DNA from: Cryobacterium zongtaii
GTDB lineage: Bacteria > Actinomycetota > Actinomycetes > Actinomycetales > Microbacteriaceae
Reading direction: 5' to 3'
Assembly (NCBI RefSeq): GCF_002909375.1
Contig: NZ_PPXD01000023.1
Location: 1-64,000, forward strand
DNA length: 64,000 nt
Shown one piece after another: positions 1-9,023 of this stretch. The notes under the pieces were generated by a model. That model searched no databases, was not told the origin of the DNA, and was given only the letters and a program-made list of their open reading frames with translations. Made by a program: the position numbers and the translations under genes. Position 1 is the stretch's first letter. Each line of letters begins with the position of its first letter.

Positions 1-99
1 ACCGAGCTCCTCGTGATCGATGAAACCACCACCCTGCGGGACTTCTCCCGCGAGGTCCGATGGAACCAGGCGTACTACCGCCTGGCGCAAGGCCTGTAA
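1..99 (+). CDS. C-terminal fragment of an unidentified protein
   Basis: An open frame enters from the left edge and ends at TAA (97-99), leaving 32 residues that end in YYRLAQGL. I do not recognise the family from so short a tail. Codon use and GC match the neighbouring genes, so it looks like the real end of a gene rather than a shadow. It is convergent with the GGDEF gene that follows, with about 30 bp between the two stops. Confidence 0.55.
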   Translation, partial: TELLVIDETTTLRDFSREVRWNQAYYRLAQGL

Positions 100-131
100 C
101 GCTCGGCCGCCGACCACTTGGGCGAAATGGG

Positions 132-1682
132 TCAGGCGCCGGCGTGCACCACGCGGTTGCGGCCGTCCCGCTTGGCCACGTACATGCGCACATCGGCGGC
201 CCGCAACAGCGACGAGCTCGTGGCCGCATCGTCCGGGGCGAGCGCGACGCCCAGACTCACGGTGACCCGCAAGCCGGCGTCGATGGGCGACCAATCGTGA
301 CCGGCCACATCCAGCCGCACCTTTTCACACAGTGCGCCCGCGGCGGCCGCGTCGTGGGCGGGCAGAATGAGAAGGAATTCTTCCCCGCCCAGACGCGCCG
401 CGATCGCCCCGGGAACCGACGCGACAGCCTGCGTCAGAATGCGGCCGAGCGTCCGCAGCACGTCGTCACCGACCTCGTGCGAAAGCGTGTCATTGATGCG
501 CTTGAAATGGTCGACGTCGATCATCGCGATGGCGATGGGTGCGCCACCCTCGCGGAGGAGGGACAACAGGTTGCTGAGGTGCTCGTCGACGAACCGACGA
601 TTGCGCAGCTCTGTCAACGGGTCGCGTTCGGCCATCTCGCGGTAGCGCTCGCTTTCCCGGCGGGACTCAGCGGTCTGGAACATCGCCTCGAGGATGCGTC
701 CGCGCGCCTCGTTCTCGCTGGCGCCGAGAGCGATGGACTGTTCGTGGTAACTGCGGTAGGCCTGGAACGCCGCCCGAAAATCCTCTCGTTCGGCGTAGAT
801 CTCCGCCTGCTCGCGCATGAGCTCGGTGGCCCAGCGCACGAGCCCGTTCTCCCGGGTGAGCTCCCGACACTGGTCGACGACGGCCTGGGCCTCATCCAGA
901 TGACCCCGCCTGCGACAGGTCTCGGCCAGGGTGACCTGGGCGGCGGCGATGCTGTCGGGGTGGAAGTCGACCGGCTTGGCCTCGATGGCCGCCACCAGGG
1001 TCGCTTCGGCTTCCTCCAGCCGTCCGGCAGAGAGGTAAACCCTGGCGATAGTGTCGCGGGCGTACATGCCGATCGGGCGGTTGTTGAGTTCGGACAGCGC
1101 GAGCAGGCTCTCGACAGCGACGAGTGCGTCGTCCTGATTGCCGGCCAGGTACTCCGTGAAGGCGAGGTTGTTCAAGATCATGTAGCGGATGCTGGTTTCA
1201 GGGTCGTCGATGACCAGACGAAGTGCCTCGTTGTAGCGGCGGCGTGCCTCGTCGAACGATCCGGTGGAGCCGAGGGCGTCGGCCAGGGTCAGGCGGGCGG
1301 CGGCCCGCATCAGGGGGCTCTCGGACTCGCTCAGAAGGTCGTTCGTGGCGACGGCGTGTTCCAGGGCCAGGGCCCGGTCGCCCACCATCTCGAATACCGA
1401 TCCGAGAACGTCGTGGCAGCGGGACTGCAGGGTGAGCTCGCCGTGCCGCTCTGCCCAGCGCAGAATGCGCTGCACATCGGTGGCTCCCTGGCTCGGATCT
1501 CCCCTGCGGGTCATGATCGAGGCGATCTGCACCTCGAGGCGCCGGCTCAGCGCACCGTGCTCGCCTGCTCCCAACTCCGCCAGCCAGTCTTCGGCTGCAG
1601 CGAGCGCGACATCCTTGTCGATCCAGTACTGGCGCTCGACCCACGCCAGCCGGTCATCGACCGTCAGTTCGATTGCCGTCAC
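132..1682 (-). CDS. TPR-containing diguanylate cyclase (GGDEF)
   Basis: Predicted soluble enzyme that makes cyclic di-GMP from two GTP. Residues about 20-330 are a run of helical repeats with TPR-like pairs, with no signal peptide or membrane segment. The last 170 residues are a GGDEF domain with an intact active-site motif GGEEF and the preceding ERDPLTELRNRR entry motif. The usual RxxD inhibitory site before the motif reads SVPG, so product inhibition is probably absent. The start is GTG, placed by a purine-rich GGGGAGGGGGA just upstream. The TPR part probably senses a protein partner. This architecture is common in actinobacteria; the trigger is unknown. Confidence 0.9.
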   Translation of the reverse strand: MTAIELTVDDRLAWVERQYWIDKDVALAAAEDWLAELGAGEHGALSRRLEVQIASIMTRRGDPSQGATDVQRILRWAERHGELTLQSRCHDVLGSVFEMVGDRALALEHAVATNDLLSESESPLMRAAARLTLADALGSTGSFDEARRRYNEALRLVIDDPETSIRYMILNNLAFTEYLAGNQDDALVAVESLLALSELNNRPIGMYARDTIARVYLSAGRLEEAEATLVAAIEAKPVDFHPDSIAAAQVTLAETCRRRGHLDEAQAVVDQCRELTRENGLVRWATELMREQAEIYAEREDFRAAFQAYRSYHEQSIALGASENEARGRILEAMFQTAESRRESERYREMAERDPLTELRNRRFVDEHLSNLLSLLREGGAPIAIAMIDVDHFKRINDTLSHEVGDDVLRTLGRILTQAVASVPGAIAARLGGEEFLLILPAHDAAAAGALCEKVRLDVAGHDWSPIDAGLRVTVSLGVALAPDDAATSSSLLRAADVRMYVAKRDGRNRVVHAGA

Positions 1683-1942
1683 TGCGTCCCCCTCCCCAAC
1701 AGTCGGTTCCGATGTGTCAAAACCCGCCGGAGGTCTTCTCGAGGGAGAGGACGCACTGTTGACGCTCAGCCTAGCCGTCCACAGCCTCCCCCAACCCAGG
1801 TTGACGCGGTGCCCTTCTCACCCATTCCGGGTGATCCAGAACCGCCCTGTGTGATTAACGTGATTACCAGCCAAGGACTGTGACACGCTGCCCCATGCGG
1901 CGGCAGGGCCTCGGCCAGACGTTACAGGGAAAGGTGCCGACC

Positions 1943-2356
1943 ATGAGTTTCTGGTCTAATTTTTGGGATTTCATCGGATTCTTCTTTTGGACATTCGTGT
2001 TCGTGTCCTACCTATTCGCACTGTTCGCTGTGATCATCGACGTGTTCCGGGATCGAACCCTGAACGGATGGGCGAAGGCGGCATGGCTGCTGTTCATGGT
2101 CTTCGTGCCCATACTGACCGTGCTCGTGTACGTCATCGCACGCGGCCGCGGTATGGCGGAGCGCCAGGTCAGCGCCGGGATGCAGGAGAGGGCGAGTACC
2201 GACGAGTACATCAGAAGTGTCGCCGGCAGCAATCCCGCGCAGGACATCGCCCAGGCCAAGCAGCTCCTCGACTCCGGAGCGATCAGCCAGGGCGAGTACG
2301 CGGTCTTGAAGGACCGGGCGCTGGGTAACACCCAGGCCCGATCCGACGTCGTCTGA
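1943..2356 (+). CDS. Small membrane protein with PLDc_N-like and SHOCT domains
   Basis: A 137-residue protein. Residues about 1-75 hold two hydrophobic helices separated by a short loop (VFRDRTLNGWAK), the pattern of the phospholipase-D nuclease N-terminal (PLDc_N) membrane domain. The C-terminus (QAKQLLDSGAISQGEYAVLKDRAL) is a clear SHOCT motif, an oligomerisation/regulatory segment. There is no catalytic PLD domain, so it is not an enzyme by itself. I chose ATG 1943, which has GGGAAAGG upstream, rather than the longer frame from 1880. It is divergent from the GGDEF gene. The function is unknown; it is probably a stress- or envelope-associated accessory protein. Confidence 0.8.
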   Translation: MSFWSNFWDFIGFFFWTFVFVSYLFALFAVIIDVFRDRTLNGWAKAAWLLFMVFVPILTVLVYVIARGRGMAERQVSAGMQERASTDEYIRSVAGSNPAQDIAQAKQLLDSGAISQGEYAVLKDRALGNTQARSDVV

Positions 2357-2380
2357 TCCGGTCGACCGACGAGCACAGAC

Positions 2381-2416
2381 AGCGGGCGGCGCATCCGAGA
2401 TGCCGCCGCCTGCTGT
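2381..2416. terminator. Bidirectional hairpin between convergent genes
   Basis: An inverted repeat with arms AGCGGGCGGCGCATC and GATGCCGCCGCCTGCT around a CGA loop, with a one-base bulge. It sits between the convergent small membrane protein and the SDR gene. There is no long T tract, as is usual in GC-rich actinobacteria. Confidence 0.55.
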
Positions 2417-2435
2417 CGCTGCGTTCGCGCTCGGG

Positions 2436-3314
2436 TTAGAACGCGCGTCCGCCGGTGACCGGCAGCACGGCACCGGACGTGTACGACGAGTCCGTCGACG
2501 CCAGGTAGACGTACGCCGACGCCAGCTCGGCGGGCTGCCCGGCCCGGCCCAGCGGTGTGTCCTGACCGAAAGTGGGCAGTTTCTCCGGCCACGAGGTCGC
2601 GGGGATCAGCGGGGTCCAGATCGGCCCGGGTGCTACGGCGTTGACTCGCACCCCGGTGGATCCCAGCTGCTGGGCGAGGGCCTGGGTGAACGCGACCAGC
2701 GCCGCCTTGGTCATCGCGTAGTCGATCAGTTCCGGTGACGGGCTGGACGCCTGGATGGACGTGGTCGTGATGATCGACGACCCCGCATTGAGGTGCGGGA
2801 TCGCGGCACGGGCGATCCACAGCGTCGCGTAGAGGTTGGTTTTGAAGACCCTGTCGAACTCCTTGGTCGAGAGCGTCTCCAGACCGTTGCGGTTCTCCTG
2901 GTACGCGGCGTTCAGCACGAGAACGTCGAGACCGCCGAGCTGAGCCGTGGTGTGCTCCACAATGTCGATGCAGTGCTGTTCGTTGCGGATGTCGCCGGCC
3001 AGCAGCACCGCGGTGCGGCCGGCAGCCCGCACGAGCGACGCGGTGTCTTCGGCGTCTTCCTGCTCTTCGGGAAGGTAGGAGATGGCCACGTCGGCACCCT
3101 CCCTGGCGAAGGCGATCGCGACGGCACGGCCGATCCCCGAGTCACCACCGGTGATCAACGCCCGCTTGCCCACGAGCTTCCCGGTGCCGACATAGGTGTC
3201 TTCGCCGTGGTCGGGGCGCGGCACGGTCGCCGTGGTGAGGCCGGGCTGGTCCTGCTGCTGCAGCGGGAAGCCGCCGGTGTGATAACTGGTGACGGGGTTC
3301 TGGACGTCGGTCAT
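2436..3314 (-). CDS. SDR family oxidoreductase (general-stress type)
   Basis: NAD(P)-dependent short-chain dehydrogenase of the YghA/GSP39-like group, about 292 residues. The N-terminal 40 residues (GGFPLQQQDQPG...) are the extension typical of this group. The Rossmann motif TGGDSGIGRA follows, then LNAAY in place of NAG, catalytic Ser in TSIQAS, and YAMTK with the catalytic Tyr and Lys. The end SGAVLPVTGGRAF is the usual family end. ATG 3314 has AAGGAG 6 nt upstream; the longer frame to 3368 lacks a ribosome site. The substrate cannot be told from sequence; relatives are stress-induced aldehyde or alcohol dehydrogenases. Confidence 0.88.
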   Translation of the reverse strand: MTDVQNPVTSYHTGGFPLQQQDQPGLTTATVPRPDHGEDTYVGTGKLVGKRALITGGDSGIGRAVAIAFAREGADVAISYLPEEQEDAEDTASLVRAAGRTAVLLAGDIRNEQHCIDIVEHTTAQLGGLDVLVLNAAYQENRNGLETLSTKEFDRVFKTNLYATLWIARAAIPHLNAGSSIITTTSIQASSPSPELIDYAMTKAALVAFTQALAQQLGSTGVRVNAVAPGPIWTPLIPATSWPEKLPTFGQDTPLGRAGQPAELASAYVYLASTDSSYTSGAVLPVTGGRAF

Positions 3315-3414
3315 GAAAGCTCCTTGCTGGCGAAGGGTCGAAGCCGGTACTCGGCTTGCCAGGTTCATGACTAAGACGCGTCCAGCCCGCCGATCGTCAC
3401 GGCAGGAGCCGGAT

Positions 3415-5685
3415 TCAGTTCACGGCGCCCGGTTCCAGATCGTGGCGAGTCGCTAACCACTCGTCCAGTTCCAGGGCCGGAATCGGCCGCGACATGAAGA
3501 AGCCTTGCGCATGATCGCAGCCGTATCGGGCCAGCTCGTCGTACGCCACACTGCTCTCGACACCCTCGGCAACCATTCGCAGGCCCAGGCTGTGCGCCAG
3601 CTCGATGGTGGACGCCACCAGCGAGGCCGCGCGGGCGTCATGGGTCATCGGCAACACGAATGACCTGTCCAACTTGAGCTCGTCGATGGGCAGGTCGCGC
3701 AGGTAGGAGAGCGAGCTGTAGCCGGTGCCGAAGTCGTCGACCGCGATCTGGATTCCGGCTTCCCGCAGCCGGGTGAGCACGTCCCTAGCCCGGTCCCGGT
3801 CGCTCATCAAGAAGTCTTCGGTGACCTCCAGCATCAACGCCGACGCCGGCAGCCGTCGTGCGTTGACCATGCGCACGACCTCCTCCGGGAACTCGACGTT
3901 GACGAGGGAGCTGGCCGAGATGTTGACCGCGATGGTCAGGGCGTGGCCACCAGCGTGCCAAAGCACGGCTTGATCGAGAGCCTTGGTCAGCACGATCCGG
4001 GTGAGTGTGTGCATCAGCCCCGATTCCTCGACGAGGTCGAGGAAGTCCTCGGGCAGCAGCAGCCCGCGGGTCGGATGCTGCCAGCGCACGAGTGCCTCGA
4101 CACCGGTGACCTCACCGTTTTGCAGGCCGATCTTGGGCTGGTAGTACACCACGAGTTGGTCGTCGGTAAGGCCCAGGCGCAGGTCTTGCAGGGTGCGCAG
4201 CCTGGTGTCGCCGTGACTGTCATCTTCGGACTGGTACACGTGGTGGCCGTGCCGGCCGGACTTGGCCTTGTACATCGCCATGTCGGCACGGCGCAGCAGA
4301 TCGCTGAGGTCGCGGCCCTGCTCGGGGAACAACGCGATGCCGATGCTGACACTGGTCTGCACGGCCAGCCCCTCGAGGGCGAAGGTTTGGGCGAGCGCGT
4401 CCCGAAGGCCTAACGCCACGACGGTGGCCTCGGCCTCGCCGGCATCAGCGAGCAGGATGGCGAATTCGTCGCCGCCGAGCCGGGCCAGCCTGGCTCCCGG
4501 CGGCAGCGCTGCCGCCAGGCGGCCGCTCACCAGCACCAGCAGCCTGTCGCCGACGTCGTGTCCGAGGCTGTCGTTGACTTCCTTGAACCTGTCGAGGTCG
4601 AGTAGCAGGAGCGCACTGTGCCGTTGACGGGAGGGTGTGCGACTGAGGGTGAGCAGCGCGGGCGCATCCGTGTACAGCGCCCGCCGGTTGGGCAGCCCGG
4701 TCAGGTCGTCGGTCCGGGCCTGCCGGCGCAGCAGCCGTTGCCGGAATACCAGCGGGATCGCGGCCAGGGACACGGTGAGGCTGGCCAGGATGACCGCGGC
4801 AACCGGCTGGACGACCTGCGTGCCGAGGATGAGTACGCCCAGTCCGGCGGCGACGGCCACCGCGGGAACGAACAGGGCCGGGGTCTTTCGGTCGCCCACG
4901 ACGGTGCCGCGTTGAGGGCGGTCGGTCGCGTCGACCCACACCGCCATCAGGGCGAGACCGAGCGCCCACGCGGCATCGAGCGGAACGCCGACGATGTAGG
5001 TGCCGCTCACCTCAAGCAGCGCATAGACCACGTCGGCGCCGGCGAAGACGACGAGGCCGCCGACCAGAAACGCCCAGCGCGGGCCGATGTGCAAGCCCGG
5101 GGCGGCGGCGATGCCGGCGATCGCGGCGACGAGGAGCAGGTCGAAGACCGGGTAAGCAACCGCGACGGCTGTGGCCAGGATGGCGGACTCATCGGCCGCC
5201 TCGGTGAGCACCGGGCCGAGGACGGCAGCGAGGACCGCGGCAGCGCCGAGGGCCCCGACCGCGCTATCCAGTAGGACGGACCAGGCCAGGCCGCGCATCT
5301 GTCTGCGGACAAGAGCCACGAGGGCGACGAGCATCAGCGGGTAAAACAGCAGATACCCGAAATCGGCCGGGGACGGGAACGGCAGTTCGCCGCCCGCATC
5401 CATAGCGAGCACGTAGTAAGTGTCGGCGGCGGCATTGAACGTCACCGCGAGCGTGGCGAAGAGCACGTCGCCGCGGGTGAAGCCCGTGCGCACAACGGCC
5501 ACCCAGAAGACCGCGACGGGCACCCATTGGGTGAGCTCGCCCAACCAGATGTCAACGAGGGGGCTGGGGCCCGTACCGTGCAGAAGCAGTCCGAGCGTGT
5601 ACGCCGCCACAAGCACAAAAACGGCCCAGATCAGCCATCGGTCCCCGTCGCCGCGATGCGTTCTGTCACGCCAGCTCACCCACAC
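3415..5685 (-). CDS. Membrane-bound GGDEF-EAL cyclic-di-GMP enzyme
   Basis: A 756-residue protein. Residues about 20-310 form a multi-pass membrane region with nine or more hydrophobic segments, probably a sensor. A GGDEF domain follows (about 325-490; motif GGDEF intact, RxxD site absent), then an EAL domain (about 505-750). The EAL residues needed for catalysis are visible: EAL in VEALVRW, Asn in VNIS, Glu in LMLEVTE, the DD pair in DDFGTGYSS, Lys in LKLDRS, Glu in VAEGVE and Gln in QGFFMSRP. It may therefore both make and degrade cyclic di-GMP. The start is GTG with GAGGGAGA upstream. The stop lies about 100 bp past the SDR start, on the same strand. Confidence 0.92.
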   Translation of the reverse strand: MWVSWRDRTHRGDGDRWLIWAVFVLVAAYTLGLLLHGTGPSPLVDIWLGELTQWVPVAVFWVAVVRTGFTRGDVLFATLAVTFNAAADTYYVLAMDAGGELPFPSPADFGYLLFYPLMLVALVALVRRQMRGLAWSVLLDSAVGALGAAAVLAAVLGPVLTEAADESAILATAVAVAYPVFDLLLVAAIAGIAAAPGLHIGPRWAFLVGGLVVFAGADVVYALLEVSGTYIVGVPLDAAWALGLALMAVWVDATDRPQRGTVVGDRKTPALFVPAVAVAAGLGVLILGTQVVQPVAAVILASLTVSLAAIPLVFRQRLLRRQARTDDLTGLPNRRALYTDAPALLTLSRTPSRQRHSALLLLDLDRFKEVNDSLGHDVGDRLLVLVSGRLAAALPPGARLARLGGDEFAILLADAGEAEATVVALGLRDALAQTFALEGLAVQTSVSIGIALFPEQGRDLSDLLRRADMAMYKAKSGRHGHHVYQSEDDSHGDTRLRTLQDLRLGLTDDQLVVYYQPKIGLQNGEVTGVEALVRWQHPTRGLLLPEDFLDLVEESGLMHTLTRIVLTKALDQAVLWHAGGHALTIAVNISASSLVNVEFPEEVVRMVNARRLPASALMLEVTEDFLMSDRDRARDVLTRLREAGIQIAVDDFGTGYSSLSYLRDLPIDELKLDRSFVLPMTHDARAASLVASTIELAHSLGLRMVAEGVESSVAYDELARYGCDHAQGFFMSRPIPALELDEWLATRHDLEPGAVN

Positions 5686-5756
5686 GTGACTCTCCCTCAG
5701 ATCTCCGCTCAGCCTACCGCCCGGCCGGCCGTGACTTTGGTCCCTGGCGACCGGAA

Positions 5757-5788
5757 CGGGCCCCGCGACCGTGCGGTCGCGGGGCCCG
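5757..5788 (-). terminator. Terminator of the galacturonate operon
   Basis: A perfect hairpin with 14-bp arms CGGGCCCCGCGACC and GGTCGCGGGGCCCG around a GTGC loop. It lies just after the eda stop, so it should end the seven-cistron operon. It also lies upstream of the GGDEF-EAL gene and would insulate it. Confidence 0.75.
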
Positions 5789-5802
5789 GGTGATGCGAAT
5801 TG

Positions 5803-6453
5803 TTATTTGCGGGTGCCGGCGATCAGGGCGCGCACAAGGTCGAGCTGGGCGTCGTCGGCGAAAGCGCCGGAGAGGCCGACCACGCTGGTGCCCGCGGCCA
5901 GGAATTCCGGCGCGTTCAGGGCGGTGACGCCGCCGGTGGCGATGAAGTTGGTGTCCGGGTACGGACCCTTCTGGGCCTTGACCCAGGCCGCTCCGAGCAG
6001 GGACGCGGGGAACGCCTTCACCCAGGTGAGACCCAGGGCGCGGGCCTGCAGGATTTCGGTGGCCGTGGCGATGCCCGGCAGGTGCGGGATGCCGCGGCGC
6101 ACGCTTTCGGCCACGATGGCCGGGTCGAGGCCGGGCGAGACCGTGAACGCGACGCCCACGTTCGTCGCAGCGTCGAGCTGGTCGATCGTGGTCACGGTGC
6201 CGGCGCCGATCACGAGGCCTCGTTCGGCAGCAGCGTCGGCGACGGCCTGCAGCACGGGGACGGCGTCGAGGGTCTGGATCGGGATTTCGACGTGTTCAAC
6301 CCCGGCGTCCCAGGCGCGCACCGACAGGCGTACGGCTTCGGCGGCCGACAGCCCGCGGAAGACCGCGATGACGGGGACTCGGAAGAAGTCGCCGGGGAAC
6401 CACTGGGTGGCGCCAAGCGGCTGGGTGGTGGTGGTGCTGGTGAACGAGGTCAT
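5803..6453 (-). CDS. eda: 2-dehydro-3-deoxyphosphogluconate (KDPG) aldolase
   Basis: Cleaves KDPG to pyruvate and glyceraldehyde-3-phosphate, the last step of the uronate pathway. The 216-residue class I aldolase shows the Schiff-base Lys in WVKAFPAS, the catalytic Glu in VEIPIQT, GAGTVTT, and the phosphate-binding ATGGV loop. ATG 6453 has AGGAGAG upstream and overlaps the kdgK stop by ATGA, so the two genes are probably translationally coupled. It is the last gene of the operon and is followed by a strong hairpin. Confidence 0.93.
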   Translation of the reverse strand: MTSFTSTTTTQPLGATQWFPGDFFRVPVIAVFRGLSAAEAVRLSVRAWDAGVEHVEIPIQTLDAVPVLQAVADAAAERGLVIGAGTVTTIDQLDAATNVGVAFTVSPGLDPAIVAESVRRGIPHLPGIATATEILQARALGLTWVKAFPASLLGAAWVKAQKGPYPDTNFIATGGVTALNAPEFLAAGTSVVGLSGAFADDAQLDLVRALIAGTRK

Positions 6454-7445
6454 GCGGGTTCTCTCCTGAGGTCGAACGTACGGTCGTGGGTGGCTGGCGC
6501 GGACGGTTCGTCGGCCGACATCCGCTGGCCGAGTCCCGGGCGGAAGTCCTGGCGGCTGCCCAGCGCCCAGGCGGCGCGGGAGTGACCGCGCTCCAGGCGC
6601 TCCGCGGAGGGTTCCGCAGAGAGCAGGCTGGACAGGTAGCCGGCGGCGAAGGCGTCGCCCGCGCCGACGGGTTCGACGACGTCGACCTTGCGGGCCGGCA
6701 CCACCGTGACGGTGTCGGTGCCGTCCGCGGCGAGGGCGAATTCGGTGGCATCGATCGAGGAATCCTTCACCACCAGATACGGCAGCCGGGGCAGCAGGGC
6801 CCGCACGTCGGCCGCGGTGGCACAGCCCCACAGCACGGCGGCTTCATCGAGTCCGACGAGCACGACGGTTGCCTTCTCGGCCAGGGCGAGCAGCCGCGGC
6901 GCGGCATCCAGAACCGACCAGATACCGGGGCGGAAGTTGATGTCGAACGAGACCGACGCCCCCCAGTCCGCGGCGTGGTCGAGCACGTGTTCCACAAGAG
7001 CGGAGCAGCTGTCCGACAACGCGGGGGTGATCCCGGTGGTGTGGATCCACCGGGCGCCGGCCAGGGGCCAGCCGGCGGCATCCGCGATCTTCAGCGTGGA
7101 TGCCGCCGAGCCTTGGCGGTAGTAGAACACGTGTGCTCCGCTGCCGGTGTCGGGCTCCTTGAGGTAGAGCCCGGTTGGTGCGTCGGCGGTGCGGCCGACC
7201 CACCGGGTGTCGACGCCGGCGGCGCCGAGGGCGTCGATGATCTTGGTGCCGACCGGGTCGGTGCCCACGGCGCTGGCCCACGCCACGGCGTGGCCGAGTT
7301 CGGCCAGGTGCATGGCGACGTTCGATTCGGCACCGCCGGTGCCCAGGGTGAAACCGGTCGCGGTGTTCAACGGCACCGAGCTGGTGGGCGTGAACATGCC
7401 CATCGTCTCGCCGAAGCAGACCACGGTTGGCGCTGAGGCACCCAT
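6450..7445 (-). CDS. kdgK: 2-keto-3-deoxygluconate kinase (PfkB family sugar kinase)
   Basis: Phosphorylates 2-keto-3-deoxygluconate with ATP to give KDPG. The 331-residue PfkB/ribokinase fold has the N-terminal GGAESNVA signature and the C-terminal anion-hole motif GAGDAFAAGY with the catalytic Asp. ATG 7445 overlaps the uxaA stop as TAATG, and the kinase stop overlaps eda. The assignment to KDG rather than another ketose comes mainly from position between uxaA and eda. The C-terminal 30 residues are polar and probably disordered. Confidence 0.9.
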   Translation of the reverse strand: MGASAPTVVCFGETMGMFTPTSSVPLNTATGFTLGTGGAESNVAMHLAELGHAVAWASAVGTDPVGTKIIDALGAAGVDTRWVGRTADAPTGLYLKEPDTGSGAHVFYYRQGSAASTLKIADAAGWPLAGARWIHTTGITPALSDSCSALVEHVLDHAADWGASVSFDINFRPGIWSVLDAAPRLLALAEKATVVLVGLDEAAVLWGCATAADVRALLPRLPYLVVKDSSIDATEFALAADGTDTVTVVPARKVDVVEPVGAGDAFAAGYLSSLLSAEPSAERLERGHSRAAWALGSRQDFRPGLGQRMSADEPSAPATHDRTFDLRREPA

Positions 7446-8989
7446 TAGGTCACGGCCCCGATGTGCCACGGCACGAACTCTTCCTGGCCCACGTCGAATT
7501 CTTCGCTGACGGTCTGGGTGCCGCTGGCGACGGCGATGATCATCTCGAGGATCTCGGCGCCGACCTCGTCTACGGTGGCGTTGCCGTCGGCGATCCGGCC
7601 GGCGTCGATGTCGATGTCGTCGCCCTGGCGCAGGAACAGTTCCGTATTGGTGCCCACCTTGATGCTCGGGGTGGGCTTGCAGCCGAAGACCGAGCCGCGG
7701 CCGGTGGTGAAGACCACGACGGTGGCCCCGCCGGCGACCAGGCCGGTGACCGAGACCGGGTCGTACCCGGGGGTGTCCATGAAGCCCAGGCCGCGGGTGT
7801 CGATCGGTTCCGCGTACTCGTACACGGCGGCGAGATCGGCGTGGCCGGCCTTGGCAACGGCGCCCAGCGACTTCTCCAGAATGGTGCTGATACCGCCGGC
7901 CTTGTTGCCCGGGGAGGGGTTGTTGTCCATGGTGCCGCCGTTGGCGTGGATGTAGGTTTCCCACCAGTCGATCCGGTCGATCAGCTTGTGACCGACCGCG
8001 GGGGTGGTGGCGCGGGCGGTGAGCAGGTGCTCGGCGCCATAGATCTCCGGGGTCTCGGCGAGAACGGATGTTCCGCCGTGCGCCACGAGCACATCCGACG
8101 CCCAGCCCAGGGCCGGGTTGGCCGTGATGCCGGAGTAACCGTCGGAGCCGCCGCAGTTCAGGCCCAGCACCAGCTCGGAGATGTCGATGGGTTCGCGGTG
8201 GCGGTTATTGATCTGTTCGGCCAGGGCCAGGATCTTCTCGACGCCGGCGGCGACGGTGTTGCGCATGCCGCCGGTCTCCTGGATCGACAGGGACTCCACC
8301 ACGGTGTCGCTGGGCAGGGCTCCCTCGGCGAGGACCAGGCTGGTCGGGGTCATCTCGCAGCCGAGGCTGAGCATCAGGACGCCCGCGATGTTGGGATGGC
8401 TGGCATAACCGTTGAGCGTGCGGAGCAGCACCTGGGCGCCTTCGCTTTCCAGCACGAGGCCGCAGCCGCTCTGGTGGGTGAGGGCGATGACGCCGTCGAC
8501 GTTCTCGAACCCGTCCAACGCGCCACCGCGGAATCTGTCGGCGATGAGCTTGGCAGTGGTTCCGGAGCAGTTGACCGTGGTGAGGATCGCGATGTAGTTA
8601 CGCGTACCGGCCCGGCCGTCGGCCCGGCGGTAACCGTCGAAGGTTCGGCGGGCCGTCGGGGCCGGCAGCTCGGTGTGCACGGTGCCGAATTCGTGGGTGC
8701 GGGCAGCGAGGTCCATGCCGATGTTGTGGCTGTGCACCTGCTCGCCCCGGCTGATCGGCGCCGTGGCAACCCCGATCGACTGGCCGTACTTGTGCACGGT
8801 GGCGCCGACATCGAGGTCGGTGAGGGCGACCTTGTGGCCGCTCGGGATGAGCGTGGTGACGGTGAGGAGACCGTCGCCGACGGGGAGGGTCTCCCCTGGC
8901 TGGAGGTCTCGGAGGGCGACCGCGACGTCGTCGCCCTCGGCCATGACCAGCACGGAAGTGCCGGTGGTGATGCTGTCGATGTGTGACAT
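7445..8989 (-). CDS. uxaA: Altronate dehydratase (UxaA family)
   Basis: Dehydrates D-altronate to 2-keto-3-deoxygluconate. The 514-residue protein has both family parts: an N-terminal SAF-like domain (about 1-95, HKVALTDL...VHKYG) and the long C-terminal galactarate/altronate dehydratase domain with TVNCSGT, LNCGGSDGYSG and GRGSVFGCKP, whose cysteines are likely iron ligands. ATG 8989 is preceded by AAGGAC. Having altronate dehydratase, not a mannonate dehydratase, points to galacturonate rather than glucuronate as the main substrate of the operon. Confidence 0.93.
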   Translation of the reverse strand: MSHIDSITTGTSVLVMAEGDDVAVALRDLQPGETLPVGDGLLTVTTLIPSGHKVALTDLDVGATVHKYGQSIGVATAPISRGEQVHSHNIGMDLAARTHEFGTVHTELPAPTARRTFDGYRRADGRAGTRNYIAILTTVNCSGTTAKLIADRFRGGALDGFENVDGVIALTHQSGCGLVLESEGAQVLLRTLNGYASHPNIAGVLMLSLGCEMTPTSLVLAEGALPSDTVVESLSIQETGGMRNTVAAGVEKILALAEQINNRHREPIDISELVLGLNCGGSDGYSGITANPALGWASDVLVAHGGTSVLAETPEIYGAEHLLTARATTPAVGHKLIDRIDWWETYIHANGGTMDNNPSPGNKAGGISTILEKSLGAVAKAGHADLAAVYEYAEPIDTRGLGFMDTPGYDPVSVTGLVAGGATVVVFTTGRGSVFGCKPTPSIKVGTNTELFLRQGDDIDIDAGRIADGNATVDEVGAEILEMIIAVASGTQTVSEEFDVGQEEFVPWHIGAVT

Positions 8990-9023
8990 GAAATGAGTCC
9001 TTAGATAAGCGAGACGGTCGGGC

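Noticed and set aside
60..1883. 607-codon plus-strand frame opposite the TPR-GGDEF gene
   Set aside because: Antisense shadow: composition is Arg/Gly/Val-rich with no domain, and the minus strand encodes a clear GGDEF protein.
7427..8986. 519-codon plus-strand frame opposite uxaA
   Set aside because: High-GC antisense frame; uxaA on the other strand has all family motifs.
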